A DNA stretch of 64,000 bases from Muribaculaceae bacterium (GCA_016292745.1 JAEDFO010000003.1:3545-67544); one strand, 5' to 3'; counted from the stretch's first letter, positions 1-8,515 are shown. The notes: generated by a model not told the origin, from the sequence alone. Program-made: numbers and translations.

Positions 1-1064
1 GCATAACGTTGCATACGTGAATCGATTGTGGTGTAAATCTTCAAACCATCAGTATAGATATTATACTTCGAACCGTCTGGCTTGGGATTCTTCTCAACCC
101 AGCCAAACAGCGGGTTGTTTTGCCACATAATGGAATCGTCAACGTAAGCCTGGTGATTCCACGAGGGATAATCACTCAATTTAGGCTTGTGTGCGCGCAG
201 CATTCTACGAAGCTCTTCGCGGAAATACGGCGCTAGGCCCTCTTTGTGGTCAACTTTATGATAGTCAAGCACTAACGGGAGCTCTCTTAGCGAGTCGAGT
301 TCGGCCTTGGTAATCATATCAGATTTATGCATCTGCTCAAGTACCACATTACGGCGCTGGCAAGCACGGTCCTTGTGACGAACGGGATTATACAGCGATG
401 GGTTCTTTGCCATACCCACCAGCATAGCCGACTCCTGTATGTTCAGATCCTTCGGCTCTTTTCCGAAATACACATAGGCTGCACTCTTGACACCAACGGC
501 ATTGTTAAGGAAGTCGAATTGATTAAGATACATCTTAATGATTTCGTCCTTTGTGTAGTAGCGCTCAAGCTTCACCGCAATAGCCCACTCAATAGGCTTC
601 TGAAGCATACGCTGAAACATGTTCTGAGATGTTGGCGAATAGAGCTGCTTAGCAAGCTGCTGGGTAATGGTACTGCCACCACCGGCACTTTTCTGCCGCA
701 ACAAGCCTCGCTTAACAATGGCACGCACAAGAGCACGCACATCGATACCCGAATGTTCAGTGAAACGCTCGTCCTCGGTTGCAACGAGAGCATTGATAAC
801 GTGGTCGGAAATCTCATCAAAATCAACATAAGCACGGTTGCTCTTGCTCTGATAGAATCGGCCAAGTTCTACACCATCGCTTGAATAAATAATGGTTGCA
901 AACTTATCTGTAGGGTTCTTAAGTTCCTCCACAGGAGGCATATACCCTATTATACCGTTATAGATAAGAATGAACAAAAGTGCAACGACGGCAACAACAA
1001 TGCCGGTACATTTCCACATTCGCCGCACTATCAATTGAGTATTAGTATTTTTCTTTACTGACAC
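1..1064 (-). CDS. mrcA: Penicillin-binding protein 1A, N-terminal part (runs off left edge)
   Basis: Class A penicillin-binding protein that polymerises lipid II and cross-links peptidoglycan at the inner membrane. About 354 N-terminal residues are present: a short basic cytoplasmic start, one membrane anchor (about residues 16-34), then the GT51 glycosyltransferase domain. Its motifs are visible: EDERFTEHSG with the catalytic Glu, GGGSTITQQLAKQLY, KPIEWAIAVKLE and the YNPVRH region. The transpeptidase domain with its serine lies beyond the edge. The start is taken as GTG at 1064, because an in-frame TAA lies just upstream and no ATG precedes the membrane segment; an ATG at 1019 would remove the basic residues. 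It lies 92 bases downstream of gldH, and a TAnnTTTG element (TATGTTTG, 1101-1094) sits in that gap. Confidence 0.93.
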   Translation of the reverse strand, partial: MSVKKNTNTQLIVRRMWKCTGIVVAVVALLFILIYNGIIGYMPPVEELKNPTDKFATIIYSSDGVELGRFYQSKSNRAYVDFDEISDHVINALVATEDERFTEHSGIDVRALVRAIVKRGLLRQKSAGGGSTITQQLAKQLYSPTSQNMFQRMLQKPIEWAIAVKLERYYTKDEIIKMYLNQFDFLNNAVGVKSAAYVYFGKEPKDLNIQESAMLVGMAKNPSLYNPVRHKDRACQRRNVVLEQMHKSDMITKAELDSLRELPLVLDYHKVDHKEGLAPYFREELRRMLRAHKPKLSDYPSWNHQAYVDDSIMWQNNPLFGWVEKNPKPDGSKYNIYTDGLKIYTTIDSRMQRY

Positions 1065-1156
1065 GATAACAAAGTATATGAGATTTTACACTACAAACAT
1101 ACAAAAAAAAGAGCACCTTTTGCACAATAGATTGGCATATTTACATATGTTGCCTA

Positions 1157-1636
1157 TTAGCGGCCAGCATTGTAGACACCAAGCGACAGACCTACGTCGG
1201 AAATACCTCTGAGAGTGTCGTCGCGCATACCGTTCCACACTACAATCTTACGTAAATCGCGGAGCCGCGAGGCATCACACACAAAAACGACACGCTCATA
1301 TGAAGCCCCAAAACCACTGCCGTACCACTTTCCAAACTTATCCGACAGCATACACTCAACGGTATCGGTGGTCACAGTATCGGAATACACATAGTCGACA
1401 AACAACCAGAGATTACAATAGCGGTAATCGTTATTGTGCCGAATAGTAACATACACACTGTCGGCAGGCATGGCTAGAGAATCCACTCCTTTCAATACAT
1501 ATTCTAACGGCTCGGTAGCCGGCCACCCTTGGTTGCCGAGCGAACGAAAATCGGAGTACGATGTATGTTTGTATCGGCAACCTTCGATAATTATCATAAA
1601 TAATAACGAAACAATGAAAACCGAGGTCTTATTCAT
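1157..1636 (-). CDS. gldH: GldH-type gliding motility lipoprotein
   Basis: Small lipoprotein of 159 residues. The first 20 residues form a lipoprotein signal ending in an EGC lipobox (Cys20). The rest is a compact beta-rich domain with no catalytic motif I can recognise. GldH is needed for gliding in Flavobacterium, but homologues are widespread in non-gliding Bacteroidales, where their role is unclear. The assignment rests on length, signal type and position: between the PSP1/RicT gene and PBP1A, an order I recall from Bacteroides. The ATG at 1636 overlaps the end of the ricT gene by 8 bases, which suggests translational coupling. A longer reading of the frame upstream is the antisense-like continuation of ricT and is not used. 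Confidence 0.8.
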   Translation of the reverse strand: MNKTSVFIVSLLFMIIIEGCRYKHTSYSDFRSLGNQGWPATEPLEYVLKGVDSLAMPADSVYVTIRHNNDYRYCNLWLFVDYVYSDTVTTDTVECMLSDKFGKWYGSGFGASYERVVFVCDASRLRDLRKIVVWNGMRDDTLRGISDVGLSLGVYNAGR

Positions 1637-3017
1637 TATTACTGGGCTTATTGTCAGGTTTTGGCTGATTTGCCGGTTGGTTATTGTTCTTGTTATTCCT
1701 GTTACGGTTTTGGTTACGCTGCTGGCGGTTAGGCTGGCCTTGAGGCTTTGGCTGCTGAGGCTGGCCTTGCTGCTTGGGTTGCGGCTGGCGTTTCCCTTGG
1801 CCGTCGGCTTTGGGGTCGCGTTGTTTCTGTCCCTGCTGGTTCTTATTACGCGAACGTTTCTTGTTCTTGTCGAAGCGGGTGAGGCTGTTTTGGCCAACAA
1901 TGTCGCCAAACTCCTTTTTTTCGGGCTTAGCCGAACCTTCAAGCGAATCGAGACGTTCAGGCTTAATGCCTTGCTTGTTGAGAGCAATCACCTCTGCAAC
2001 TTTGTCAGGAGTTAGAGTGACGAGATTAGCCGGAACCGACTTGTCGGTAGAGTACACCATCTCACCCTTGAAGATGTCGGTCTTGAAATGGTAATACACG
2101 GCGTCCTGAGTGTGGAGCTGTACATCGCGTGGCGGCAACTTTTTTGAAGCCTCTACATATGCGTCAACCTCAAAATTCATACAGCACTTCAGCTTGGCAC
2201 ATTGTCCGGCAAGTTTCTGAGGATTGAGCGACAGGTCTTGATGACGGGCGGCATTTGTCGACACCGATACGAAATTACTCATCCAGCTCGAACAGCATAG
2301 CGGACGCCCACAAGGACCGATACCTCCAATGCGGCCGGCTTCCTGACGGGCTCCAATCTGTTTCATCTCAACACGAATCTTGAATGTATCGGCCAGAACT
2401 TTGATTAACTGACGGAAATCGACACGTTCGTCGGCAATATAGTAGAAAATGGCCTTATTGCCATCGCCTTGATACTCTACATCACCGATTTTCATGTTCA
2501 GATGCAAGTCTTCGGCAATTTTTCTGGAACGAATCATCGTATCGTTTTCACGTGCCTTTGCCGCCTCGAATTTCTCAATGTCGGCAGGCTTGGCCTTGCG
2601 AAACACGCGAAGGAACTCGATGTCGGGACGCAAATTTGCTCGGCGCATCTGCAATGCAACGAGTTTTCCCGTCATAGTCACCTTTCCAATGTCGTGTCCA
2701 GGACTTGCTTCTACCGCAACAATATCGCCACACTGCAGCTGCAAGTTGTTGGTGTTGCGGAAAAATCCTTTTCGCGTATTCTTGAAGGTAACCTCCACCA
2801 TATCCGAAGCATTGAATCCGCCAGGGATGTCGGCAAGCCAGTTGAAGGAATGAAGTTTGCTTCGTGGCGCCACGTCGGCGCATTTGCATGCCTGACAAGG
2901 AGTTTGCTGGGCCGATTTTTCGGCCGGCTTCACCACTTGTCGCTTCTGTGCTCCTTCGGCTTCGGCTATTAAAGACGGTTCGAGGTCGTCAATATTATTA
3001 ACATCTTTAATATCCAT
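1629..3017 (-). CDS. ricT: PSP1-domain protein, RicT (YaaT) homologue with Asn/Gln/Pro-rich tail
   Basis: 462 residues. A PSP1 domain covers about residues 60-300 and carries two cysteine clusters, CGRPLCC (Cys236, 241, 242) and CAKLKCC (Cys273, 278, 279), which match the conserved cysteines of RicT/YaaT. In Bacillus subtilis RicT joins RicA and RicF in a [4Fe-4S]-containing complex that directs RNase Y. A further CxxCxC group (Cys41, 44, 46) lies near the N-terminus. From about residue 383 the protein is a basic tail rich in Asn, Gln, Pro, Lys and Arg, probably disordered and possibly RNA-binding (inference). The gene starts 9 bases after the rny stop codon and overlaps gldH by 8 bases, so rny-ricT-gldH look co-transcribed. 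Function in Bacteroidota has not, to my knowledge, been settled. Confidence 0.9.
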   Translation of the reverse strand: MDIKDVNNIDDLEPSLIAEAEGAQKRQVVKPAEKSAQQTPCQACKCADVAPRSKLHSFNWLADIPGGFNASDMVEVTFKNTRKGFFRNTNNLQLQCGDIVAVEASPGHDIGKVTMTGKLVALQMRRANLRPDIEFLRVFRKAKPADIEKFEAAKARENDTMIRSRKIAEDLHLNMKIGDVEYQGDGNKAIFYYIADERVDFRQLIKVLADTFKIRVEMKQIGARQEAGRIGGIGPCGRPLCCSSWMSNFVSVSTNAARHQDLSLNPQKLAGQCAKLKCCMNFEVDAYVEASKKLPPRDVQLHTQDAVYYHFKTDIFKGEMVYSTDKSVPANLVTLTPDKVAEVIALNKQGIKPERLDSLEGSAKPEKKEFGDIVGQNSLTRFDKNKKRSRNKNQQGQKQRDPKADGQGKRQPQPKQQGQPQQPKPQGQPNRQQRNQNRNRNNKNNNQPANQPKPDNKPSNNE

Positions 3018-3026
3018 CGCAGCAAA

Positions 3027-4559
3027 TTATTTTGCGAAACTAACGGCACGGGTCTCACGGATGACAGTGATACGGACCTGGCCAGGATATGTCATTTCAT
3101 CTTGGATGCGCTTTGCAATTTCAGCCGAGAGCTTTTCGGTTTCGGCATCATCAATCTTGTCGGCACCAACAATTACACGCAATTCGCGTCCGGCCTGGAT
3201 GGCATAGGTCTTGATTACGCCCGGATACGAGAGTGCAAGCTGCTCAAGGTCGTTGAGGCGCTTTATGTAGGCCTCAACCACTTCACGTCGTGCACCAGGA
3301 CGTGCGCCAGAAATGGCGTCGCACACCTGCACGATAGGAGCAAGCAGGCTCATAGGTTCAACCTCATCGTGGTGAGAGCCGATAGCGTTGCAGATATCAG
3401 GCTTTTCCTTGTACTTTTCGGCAAGTTTCATACCAAGCAATGCATGTGGCAATTCAGGCTCTTCGTCGGGAACTTTGCCTATATCGTGTAACAGACCGGC
3501 GCGACGTGCCTTCTTCGGGTTCAAGCCAAGTTCCGATGCCATGACGGCACACAGATTGGCTGTCTCGCGCGAGTGTTGCAACAGATTCTGGCCGTAACTC
3601 GAACGATACTTCATCTTACCCACAAGGCGAATCAGTTCGGGATGCAAGCCATGGATACCGAGGTCGATGGCTGTGCGCTTACCGGTTTCGATAATCTCTT
3701 CCTCGATTTGTTTACGCACCTTGGCAACAACTTCCTCGATGCGCGCCGGGTGAATACGTCCGTCGGCTACAAGCTGATGAAGAGCAAGGCGTGCTATCTC
3801 TCGACGAACCGGGTCGAAGCCTGAAAGTACTATTGCTTCGGGGGTGTCGTCAACAATGATTTCTACTCCGGTGGCAGCTTCGAGGGCGCGTATGTTGCGA
3901 CCCTCACGGCCAATTATGCGGCCCTTGATTTCGTCGCTCTCAATGTGGAACACAGTCACTGCATTCTCTATAGCTGTTTCGGTGGCTACTCGCTGAATCG
4001 ACTGAACAACGATGCGCTTGGCCTCTTTATTTGCAGTAAGCTTAGCTTCGTCCATAATGTCGTTGATATACGATGCTGCAGCTGTCTTGGCTTCATCCTT
4101 AAGCGACTCGATGAGCTTTTCCTTTGCCTCTTCGGCAGAAAGGCCCGAAACGTGCTCGAGAGTGTCCTGAATATTACGCTGCATCTTGTCGAGTTCCTGT
4201 TTCTTTGCATCGATAAGGACCAACTGGTTCTCGAGGCTCGACTTCAATGTGTCGGTCTCGCTTTTCTTGCGCTGCAATTCGGCTTGCATCTGTCCAAGCT
4301 GCATTTCGCGCTGCTTGATCTTTGCTTCAGCCGACTGAATCTTTGACATTCGGGCGTTTGCGGCTTTTTCGGCTTCGGTCTTTATTTTCATCTCCTCTTC
4401 TTTTGCTTCAAGGAGCTTGTTTTTCTTAATCACCTCAGCCTCGAGCTTTGCCTCGTCAACAATACTTTTCGCGCGTGAACGCGAAATAATTCGAATTATA
4501 ATAAATGTGCCTAAAGCACCAACAATTAGTGCGGCCACTGCCGCGATAATAACATCCAT
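3027..4559 (-). CDS. rny: Ribonuclease Y
   Basis: Membrane-anchored endoribonuclease that starts mRNA decay. 510 residues, close to the usual 510-520. Order of parts: N-terminal membrane segment (about 2-24), long charged coiled coil (about 30-190), KH domain with the GRIIGREGRNIR motif (about 205-250), and an HD domain with its metal-binding HD pair in GLLHDIGK and the downstream GSHHDE. The ATG at 4559 puts the membrane segment right at the N-terminus as in the family; an upstream in-frame ATG at 4586 would add nine residues. A hairpin with a U-tract separates it from zapA, so it may have its own promoter. ricT follows after 9 bases. Confidence 0.97.
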   Translation of the reverse strand: MDVIIAAVAALIVGALGTFIIIRIISRSRAKSIVDEAKLEAEVIKKNKLLEAKEEEMKIKTEAEKAANARMSKIQSAEAKIKQREMQLGQMQAELQRKKSETDTLKSSLENQLVLIDAKKQELDKMQRNIQDTLEHVSGLSAEEAKEKLIESLKDEAKTAAASYINDIMDEAKLTANKEAKRIVVQSIQRVATETAIENAVTVFHIESDEIKGRIIGREGRNIRALEAATGVEIIVDDTPEAIVLSGFDPVRREIARLALHQLVADGRIHPARIEEVVAKVRKQIEEEIIETGKRTAIDLGIHGLHPELIRLVGKMKYRSSYGQNLLQHSRETANLCAVMASELGLNPKKARRAGLLHDIGKVPDEEPELPHALLGMKLAEKYKEKPDICNAIGSHHDEVEPMSLLAPIVQVCDAISGARPGARREVVEAYIKRLNDLEQLALSYPGVIKTYAIQAGRELRVIVGADKIDDAETEKLSAEIAKRIQDEMTYPGQVRITVIRETRAVSFAK

Positions 4560-4632
4560 AAAAACAAATAAAAAATGCACCACCATCTAAGCCTAAGCCT
4601 AAATGAAAGTGCGGTAAAAAAATCTCAAAATA

Positions 4633-4682
4633 CAAAAAATCCGGACCTCGACAGCTCGTGGCTAACAAAACAGCCGAGCCGG
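4633..4682 (-). terminator. Probable terminator or small structured RNA between zapA and rny
   Basis: Read on the minus strand: an outer CCGG/CCGG pair (4682-4679 with 4644-4641) encloses a hairpin CTCG-GCT, loop, AGC-CA-CGAG, and is followed at once by a run of six T. This fits an intrinsic terminator for zapA. The gap to rny is short (141 bases), so a processed small RNA is an alternative. Confidence 0.6.
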
Positions 4683-4700
4683 TATATCTTTATTGCTATC

Positions 4701-5027
4701 TCACATCTCAAGCAGAATCTTGTCGAGCTGTTTTTCAAACTCGTCGAGCGTCTGCTCTACATCTTTCTGTTTCGAAGCATACTGTTCTTCGCGTACTCGC
4801 ATTTTCGACACAGCTTCGTAATATTGACGAGCAAAACTCAAGGCTATCGTGAGTATGATACGGTTGGTATCGTTGCTCGGATTGGCGCTTTTCCATTTGC
4901 TCCAAAGTCGATTATACTCTGCTATCGCCGCCCTGTAATACTCTTCGTTCTCGCGCTTGACGGACATCTGAAATTCAGGAATATCGGCTACACGTATTGT
5001 AATTTTCAATTTGTCTTCAACTGCCAT
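4701..5027 (-). CDS. zapA: Cell division protein ZapA
   Basis: 108 residues. ZapA binds FtsZ polymers and stabilises the Z ring in the cytoplasm. The N-terminal half is a short beta region (KLKITIRVADIPEF) followed by EEYYRAAIAEYN, typical of the ZapA head. The C-terminal half is a long charged helix (about 60-106) expected to form the antiparallel coiled-coil tetramer. It begins 4 bases after the stop of the upstream coiled-coil gene, so the two are almost certainly co-transcribed and may act together. A hairpin with a T-run follows the stop codon. Confidence 0.88.
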   Translation of the reverse strand: MAVEDKLKITIRVADIPEFQMSVKRENEEYYRAAIAEYNRLWSKWKSANPSNDTNRIILTIALSFARQYYEAVSKMRVREEQYASKQKDVEQTLDEFEKQLDKILLEM

Positions 5028-5031
5028 AGCT

Positions 5032-5325
5032 TCAATCGGTTAATTGAGCGATGCACTTATCGACATCCCGCACTAACTGGGTCAAAATGGCTTTGCTTTG
5101 ACTTAATTCGGCCGCAGAACTGTTTATTGCCCTGGCCATACGCAGATAATCGTTGTCGAGCTTCAGCTGTTCAATCTGCTTGGTGAGTTTGTCGACATCG
5201 CCTGCCAGCTCTGCTGTCTTACGCTGATATTCTTCTTTTTCAGCCTCCAGACGACGGTATTTCTCAAGCATTACCACCAGCTTACTCTCTATACGTGAGA
5301 TTCTGCTTTCCAAATCGTCAGCCAT
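5032..5325 (-). CDS. Small coiled-coil protein, possible division partner of ZapA
   Basis: 97 residues, nearly all predicted helix with heptad-like spacing (from MADDLESRISRIESKL to about residue 65) and a looser C-terminal third. No signal peptide, membrane segment or catalytic motif. The ATG at 5325 is preferred to one at 5343, because the latter adds six unrelated residues. It is the first gene before zapA with a 4-base gap. Size, coiled-coil character and location resemble ZapB, which bridges ZapA-decorated Z rings in Proteobacteria, but the similarity is structural only and I cannot claim homology. Confidence 0.75.
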   Translation of the reverse strand: MADDLESRISRIESKLVVMLEKYRRLEAEKEEYQRKTAELAGDVDKLTKQIEQLKLDNDYLRMARAINSSAAELSQSKAILTQLVRDVDKCIAQLTD

Positions 5326-5443
5326 TCTTCTCCAATTTTTCACAAATGTAATATATTTATTGATATTTTCATATATTTTGTCGATATTTTTTCAATCAAA
5401 TTAGTTAATAATTCGTTTTTAATAGTGGATCTTCCCATCGAAA

Positions 5444-5474
5444 TTTGAAGATTCACAATTATTGATTATTTTAG
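5444..5474 (+). promoter_or_regulatory. Candidate Bacteroidota promoter of the guanine deaminase gene
   Basis: TTTG at 5444-5447, a 19-base spacer, then TATTTTAG at 5467-5474, one mismatch from TAnnTTTG. It lies 29 bases upstream of the ATG at 5503 in the divergent region facing the coiled-coil gene. Confidence 0.4.
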
Positions 5475-5502
5475 CAGGCCAAAATTTCAAAATTGACTTA
5501 AC

Positions 5503-5985
5503 ATGAACAAACCTACTGAAACCGACATACAATTCATGCAGATTGCATGCGACCTGGCATTTGAAAACATCGACCACGGAGGCGGCCCGTTTGGTGCCGT
5601 AATTGTCAAGGACGGCAACATTGTTTCAACCGGGTGCAACACCGTGACGCTCGACAACGACCCTACAGCTCATGCCGAAGTAAACGCCATCCGCAAGGCG
5701 TGCGCCCAGACCGGCAACTTCAAGCTCGACGGATGCGTGGTGTATAGCTCATGCGAGCCTTGTCCTATGTGTCTCTCGGCACTGTACTGGGCGGGTGTGA
5801 AGAAAATATACTACGGGAACACCAAGACCGATGCCCGCGACATAAATTTCGACGACAAATTCATATACGACGAGCTGGAAATTGAGCCAGAGGAACGCCA
5901 CATCCCCAGCGTTAGAATAAATCTGCCGGAAGCAATCCTTGCTTTCAAGAAGTGGGCCGATAAAACCGATAAAATTGAATATTAG
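5503..5985 (+). CDS. guaD: Nucleoside/guanine deaminase (GuaD-like)
   Basis: 160 residues of the cytidine/deoxycytidylate deaminase fold; probable guanine to xanthine deamination in purine salvage. Zinc site: His57 and Glu59 in HAEV, Cys87 and Cys90 in PCPMC. The TKTDARDINFDDKFIYDEL segment near the C-terminus closely recalls Bacillus subtilis GuaD, which has the same length class, and argues against tRNA adenosine deaminase TadA. The gene stands alone on the plus strand. Its TAG (5983-5985) overlaps the TAA of the convergent radical SAM gene (5984-5982). Substrate preference within the family is inferred. Confidence 0.88.
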   Translation: MNKPTETDIQFMQIACDLAFENIDHGGGPFGAVIVKDGNIVSTGCNTVTLDNDPTAHAEVNAIRKACAQTGNFKLDGCVVYSSCEPCPMCLSALYWAGVKKIYYGNTKTDARDINFDDKFIYDELEIEPEERHIPSVRINLPEAILAFKKWADKTDKIEY

Positions 5986-6908
5986 CGCACAAGCGAGCCT
6001 TGGCGTATGCAATTGTCGCGCAGATAATTGTTAAGCAGATTGGCAAACTGATAGTTCTTCAATCCCCACCTCGGCGAAACGAGCAAAGAATCGGGCGACT
6101 GCGACACAAACCGCTCAATGGCAATGCTTAACGGCAAATGCTTTATAAACTCACCGCACAATGCCACATACGACTGAGGCGTGAACGAGGGAACCGCCAG
6201 TGTGCCTTCAGCCACTTGTTGTGCCATTCTAGTTCCCTTGATTAGCTGTAACTGGTGAATCTTTAACGTCGACAGCGGAAGCGATGCCATGGCATCGGCT
6301 GTTGCCATTATTTGCGATTCTGTTTCGCCAGGCAAGCCGATAATAATATGCGCGCCACACATTATGCCGGCCGAAGCGGTCCGCCGCACTGCATCAACTG
6401 TGTCGGCCCACGTATGCCCGCGGTTAATCAGCTGCAATGTGGCATCGTGCGAGGTCTCAACACCATACTCCACAAGCACAAACGTTTCGCGAGCCAACAA
6501 TTCCAGTTCATCGAGCAACGGCTGCGGCATGCAGTCGGGACGCGTTCCGATGATAATCCCAACAACGCCCTCGACAGCAAGCGCATCGCGATACATCTGC
6601 ATCAACGACGACACTTGCCCGTATGTATTAGTATAAGCCTGAAAATAAGCCAAATACTTCATCGATGGATACTTACGCGAGAAGAAGCCACGACCCTCAT
6701 CAAGTTGCTGCCGAACAGATTTAACCGGTGTGCAATAGCCGGGATTGAATGTCTGGTTATTGCAATATGTACAGCCTCCATAGCCCTTGGTCCCATCGCG
6801 GTTGGGACATGTGAAACCCGCATTGATGGCTATCTTCTGCACCTTAAACGGAAAAAAGCGGCTCAAGAATTGCGAGAAATCAACATACCCGTAACTTTCG
6901 GTAAGCAT
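5982..6908 (-). CDS. Radical SAM protein, TIGR01212/YhcC family
   Basis: 308 residues. Radical SAM enzyme of unknown reaction. The cluster cysteines are Cys34, Cys46 and Cys49, in the family form CPNRDGTxGxGGCTYC, where the first spacing is longer than the usual CxxxCxxC. Further on, GTRPDCMP and LVEYGVETSHDATL follow the family pattern; the barrel fills about residues 25-240. The start is ATG 6908, 4 bases after the aroC stop, so it is the last gene of a ybaK-aroC-radical SAM transcript. It ends convergently with the deaminase gene, sharing stop-codon bases. Confidence 0.9.
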   Translation of the reverse strand: MLTESYGYVDFSQFLSRFFPFKVQKIAINAGFTCPNRDGTKGYGGCTYCNNQTFNPGYCTPVKSVRQQLDEGRGFFSRKYPSMKYLAYFQAYTNTYGQVSSLMQMYRDALAVEGVVGIIIGTRPDCMPQPLLDELELLARETFVLVEYGVETSHDATLQLINRGHTWADTVDAVRRTASAGIMCGAHIIIGLPGETESQIMATADAMASLPLSTLKIHQLQLIKGTRMAQQVAEGTLAVPSFTPQSYVALCGEFIKHLPLSIAIERFVSQSPDSLLVSPRWGLKNYQFANLLNNYLRDNCIRQGSLVR

Positions 6909-6912
6909 GATG

Positions 6913-7986
6913 CTAAAGATGGGTGGTTTTGTTAAAAAGGTAATTGTCAAGAATGACCATTGCTGCCATAGCCTCGACGATTGGCACCGCACGAGGCAAG
7001 ACGCATGGGTCGTGACGGCCTTTGGCCCGAAGGACGGTGCTGTTGCCATTAGTGTCGACTGTATCGACGTCGCGCAGCAAGGTTGCCACAGGCTTGAAGG
7101 CAACCCGGAAATATATGTCGTTGCCATTGCTTATACCGCCCTGTATGCCACCTGAATGATTGGTTGTGGTGGTTATGCGGCCATTCTCGGAAACAAAAGT
7201 ATCAATCATCTCACTGCCTCGCATACCTGCCGATGCAAATCCTTCGCCATAGTCGAAACCCTTTACAGCATTGATGCCGAGCATGGCATCGCCCAGCCGC
7301 GCATGCAGTTTCCCGAAAACCGGCTCGCCGAGACCTGAAGGAACGCCTTTTATCACTCCGGTTACAACACCACCAATGGTGTCGCCCTGCGACTTCACCT
7401 CCGAAATCAGATCTATCATGCGTTGCGCCACTTCGGCATCGGGGCAACGGACTATATTGTTGTCGATTGAGTCAAGATTCAGTTCAGTATATGGTTTGTC
7501 GAGCACAATATCGCCCACTTGCGATGTGTAGGCATACACCGTTATGCCAAGCTTCTCCAAAGCCTGCTTAGCAAATGCACCTGCCACCACTCGAGAAATG
7601 GTTTCGCGAGCCGACGAGCGTCCACCTCCTCGATAATCGCGGATGCCGTACTTGGTCTGATAGGTGTAGTCGGCGTGCGACGGGCGGAATGTGTCCTTGA
7701 TGTTTGCATAATCGCTACTGTGCTGATTGGTATTTTCCACCATGAAACCGATGGGCATACCGGTAGTGACCCCGTCGAGCAAGCCTGAAAGCACATTAAT
7801 GCGGTCAGGCTCATTGCGTGGTGTCACTATCGACGACTGTCCTGGACGACGTCGTGACAGTTCGCGTTGAACCTTTTCGATATCTATCTCGATGCCAGCC
7901 GGCATGCCTTCAATCACTCCACCAACTGCTGCACCATGCGACTCGCCGAAAGTGGTAACCCTATATATTACACCAAATCCATTCAT
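6913..7986 (-). CDS. aroC: Chorismate synthase
   Basis: Last step of the shikimate pathway: 5-enolpyruvylshikimate 3-phosphate to chorismate, needing reduced FMN. 357 residues, standard length. Signatures seen: GESHGAAVGGVIEGMPAG at the N-terminus with the active-site His of GESHG, SRRRPGQ, the RGGGRSSARET motif, and the C-terminal RHDPCVLPRAVPIVEAM with the second catalytic His. It lies 15 bases downstream of the deacylase gene and 4 bases upstream of the radical SAM gene. Confidence 0.98.
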   Translation of the reverse strand: MNGFGVIYRVTTFGESHGAAVGGVIEGMPAGIEIDIEKVQRELSRRRPGQSSIVTPRNEPDRINVLSGLLDGVTTGMPIGFMVENTNQHSSDYANIKDTFRPSHADYTYQTKYGIRDYRGGGRSSARETISRVVAGAFAKQALEKLGITVYAYTSQVGDIVLDKPYTELNLDSIDNNIVRCPDAEVAQRMIDLISEVKSQGDTIGGVVTGVIKGVPSGLGEPVFGKLHARLGDAMLGINAVKGFDYGEGFASAGMRGSEMIDTFVSENGRITTTTNHSGGIQGGISNGNDIYFRVAFKPVATLLRDVDTVDTNGNSTVLRAKGRHDPCVLPRAVPIVEAMAAMVILDNYLFNKTTHL

Positions 7987-8001
7987 TATATATTCATCTG
8001 T

Positions 8002-8487
8002 TTATTTATCAATTGTCAAATCGGCCAACGATGCCCTTACATATCCAACCAGAGCCTGCGGATTGATGCGAAGCTGCAACCCTCTGACGCCGGCACTCAC
8101 ATATATATAATCGTGGAGGTTGCATGATGAATCAAAAAAAGTCGGGAACGTCTTCTTCATACCAATGGGACAGCAACCGCCACGGATATACCCAGTAACA
8201 GGGAGCAGTTCCTTCAAGGGTATCATCTCGGCCTTCTTGTTGCCCGACACCTTAGCTGCCTTTTTCAGGTCAACCTCGTCATCGCCGGGCACTACACACA
8301 CAAAATAACCGTTGCGGTCGCCATGTAGCACCAAAGTCTTGAACACCTGTCGGATGTTCTCGCCAAGTTGGTCGGCTATATGCTGTGCGCCCAAATCTGA
8401 TTCGTCAACCTCATACGGGATCAGTGAATACTCAATTTTTGCCTTATCGAGCAGACGGGCTACGTTTGTCTTGCTAATGTTTGCCAT
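8002..8487 (-). CDS. ybaK: Cys-tRNA(Pro)/Cys-tRNA(Cys) deacylase, YbaK/EbsC family
   Basis: 161 residues. Trans-acting editing enzyme that hydrolyses mischarged Cys-tRNA(Pro). The YbaK fold is recognisable from KTNVARLLDKAKIEY, the Lys of VFKTLVLHG (family catalytic Lys), GDDEVDLKKAAKV and the YIRGGCCPIGMKK loop. The ATG at 8487 is used because upstream in-frame residues do not resemble the family and lie in the leader. It starts the aroC transcript: a TACCTTTG element is placed 28 bases upstream. Confidence 0.93.
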   Translation of the reverse strand: MANISKTNVARLLDKAKIEYSLIPYEVDESDLGAQHIADQLGENIRQVFKTLVLHGDRNGYFVCVVPGDDEVDLKKAAKVSGNKKAEMIPLKELLPVTGYIRGGCCPIGMKKTFPTFFDSSCNLHDYIYVSAGVRGLQLRINPQALVGYVRASLADLTIDK

Positions 8488-8515
8488 ATTGTCATTATAT
8501 ATGATAATAATTGAA

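Noticed and set aside
327..884. Plus-strand open frame of 185 codons
   Set aside because: Lies antisense to the glycosyltransferase domain of PBP1A, whose motifs are unmistakable; no family features of its own.
1434..2015. Plus-strand open frame of 193 codons with a hydrophobic stretch
   Set aside because: Antisense to gldH and to the low-complexity tail of ricT; its Leu/Val-rich run is only the complement of Asn/Gln codons.
4586..4605. CCTAAG direct repeat in the rny leader
   Set aside because: Only two and a half copies of a 6-base unit; no reason to think it functional.
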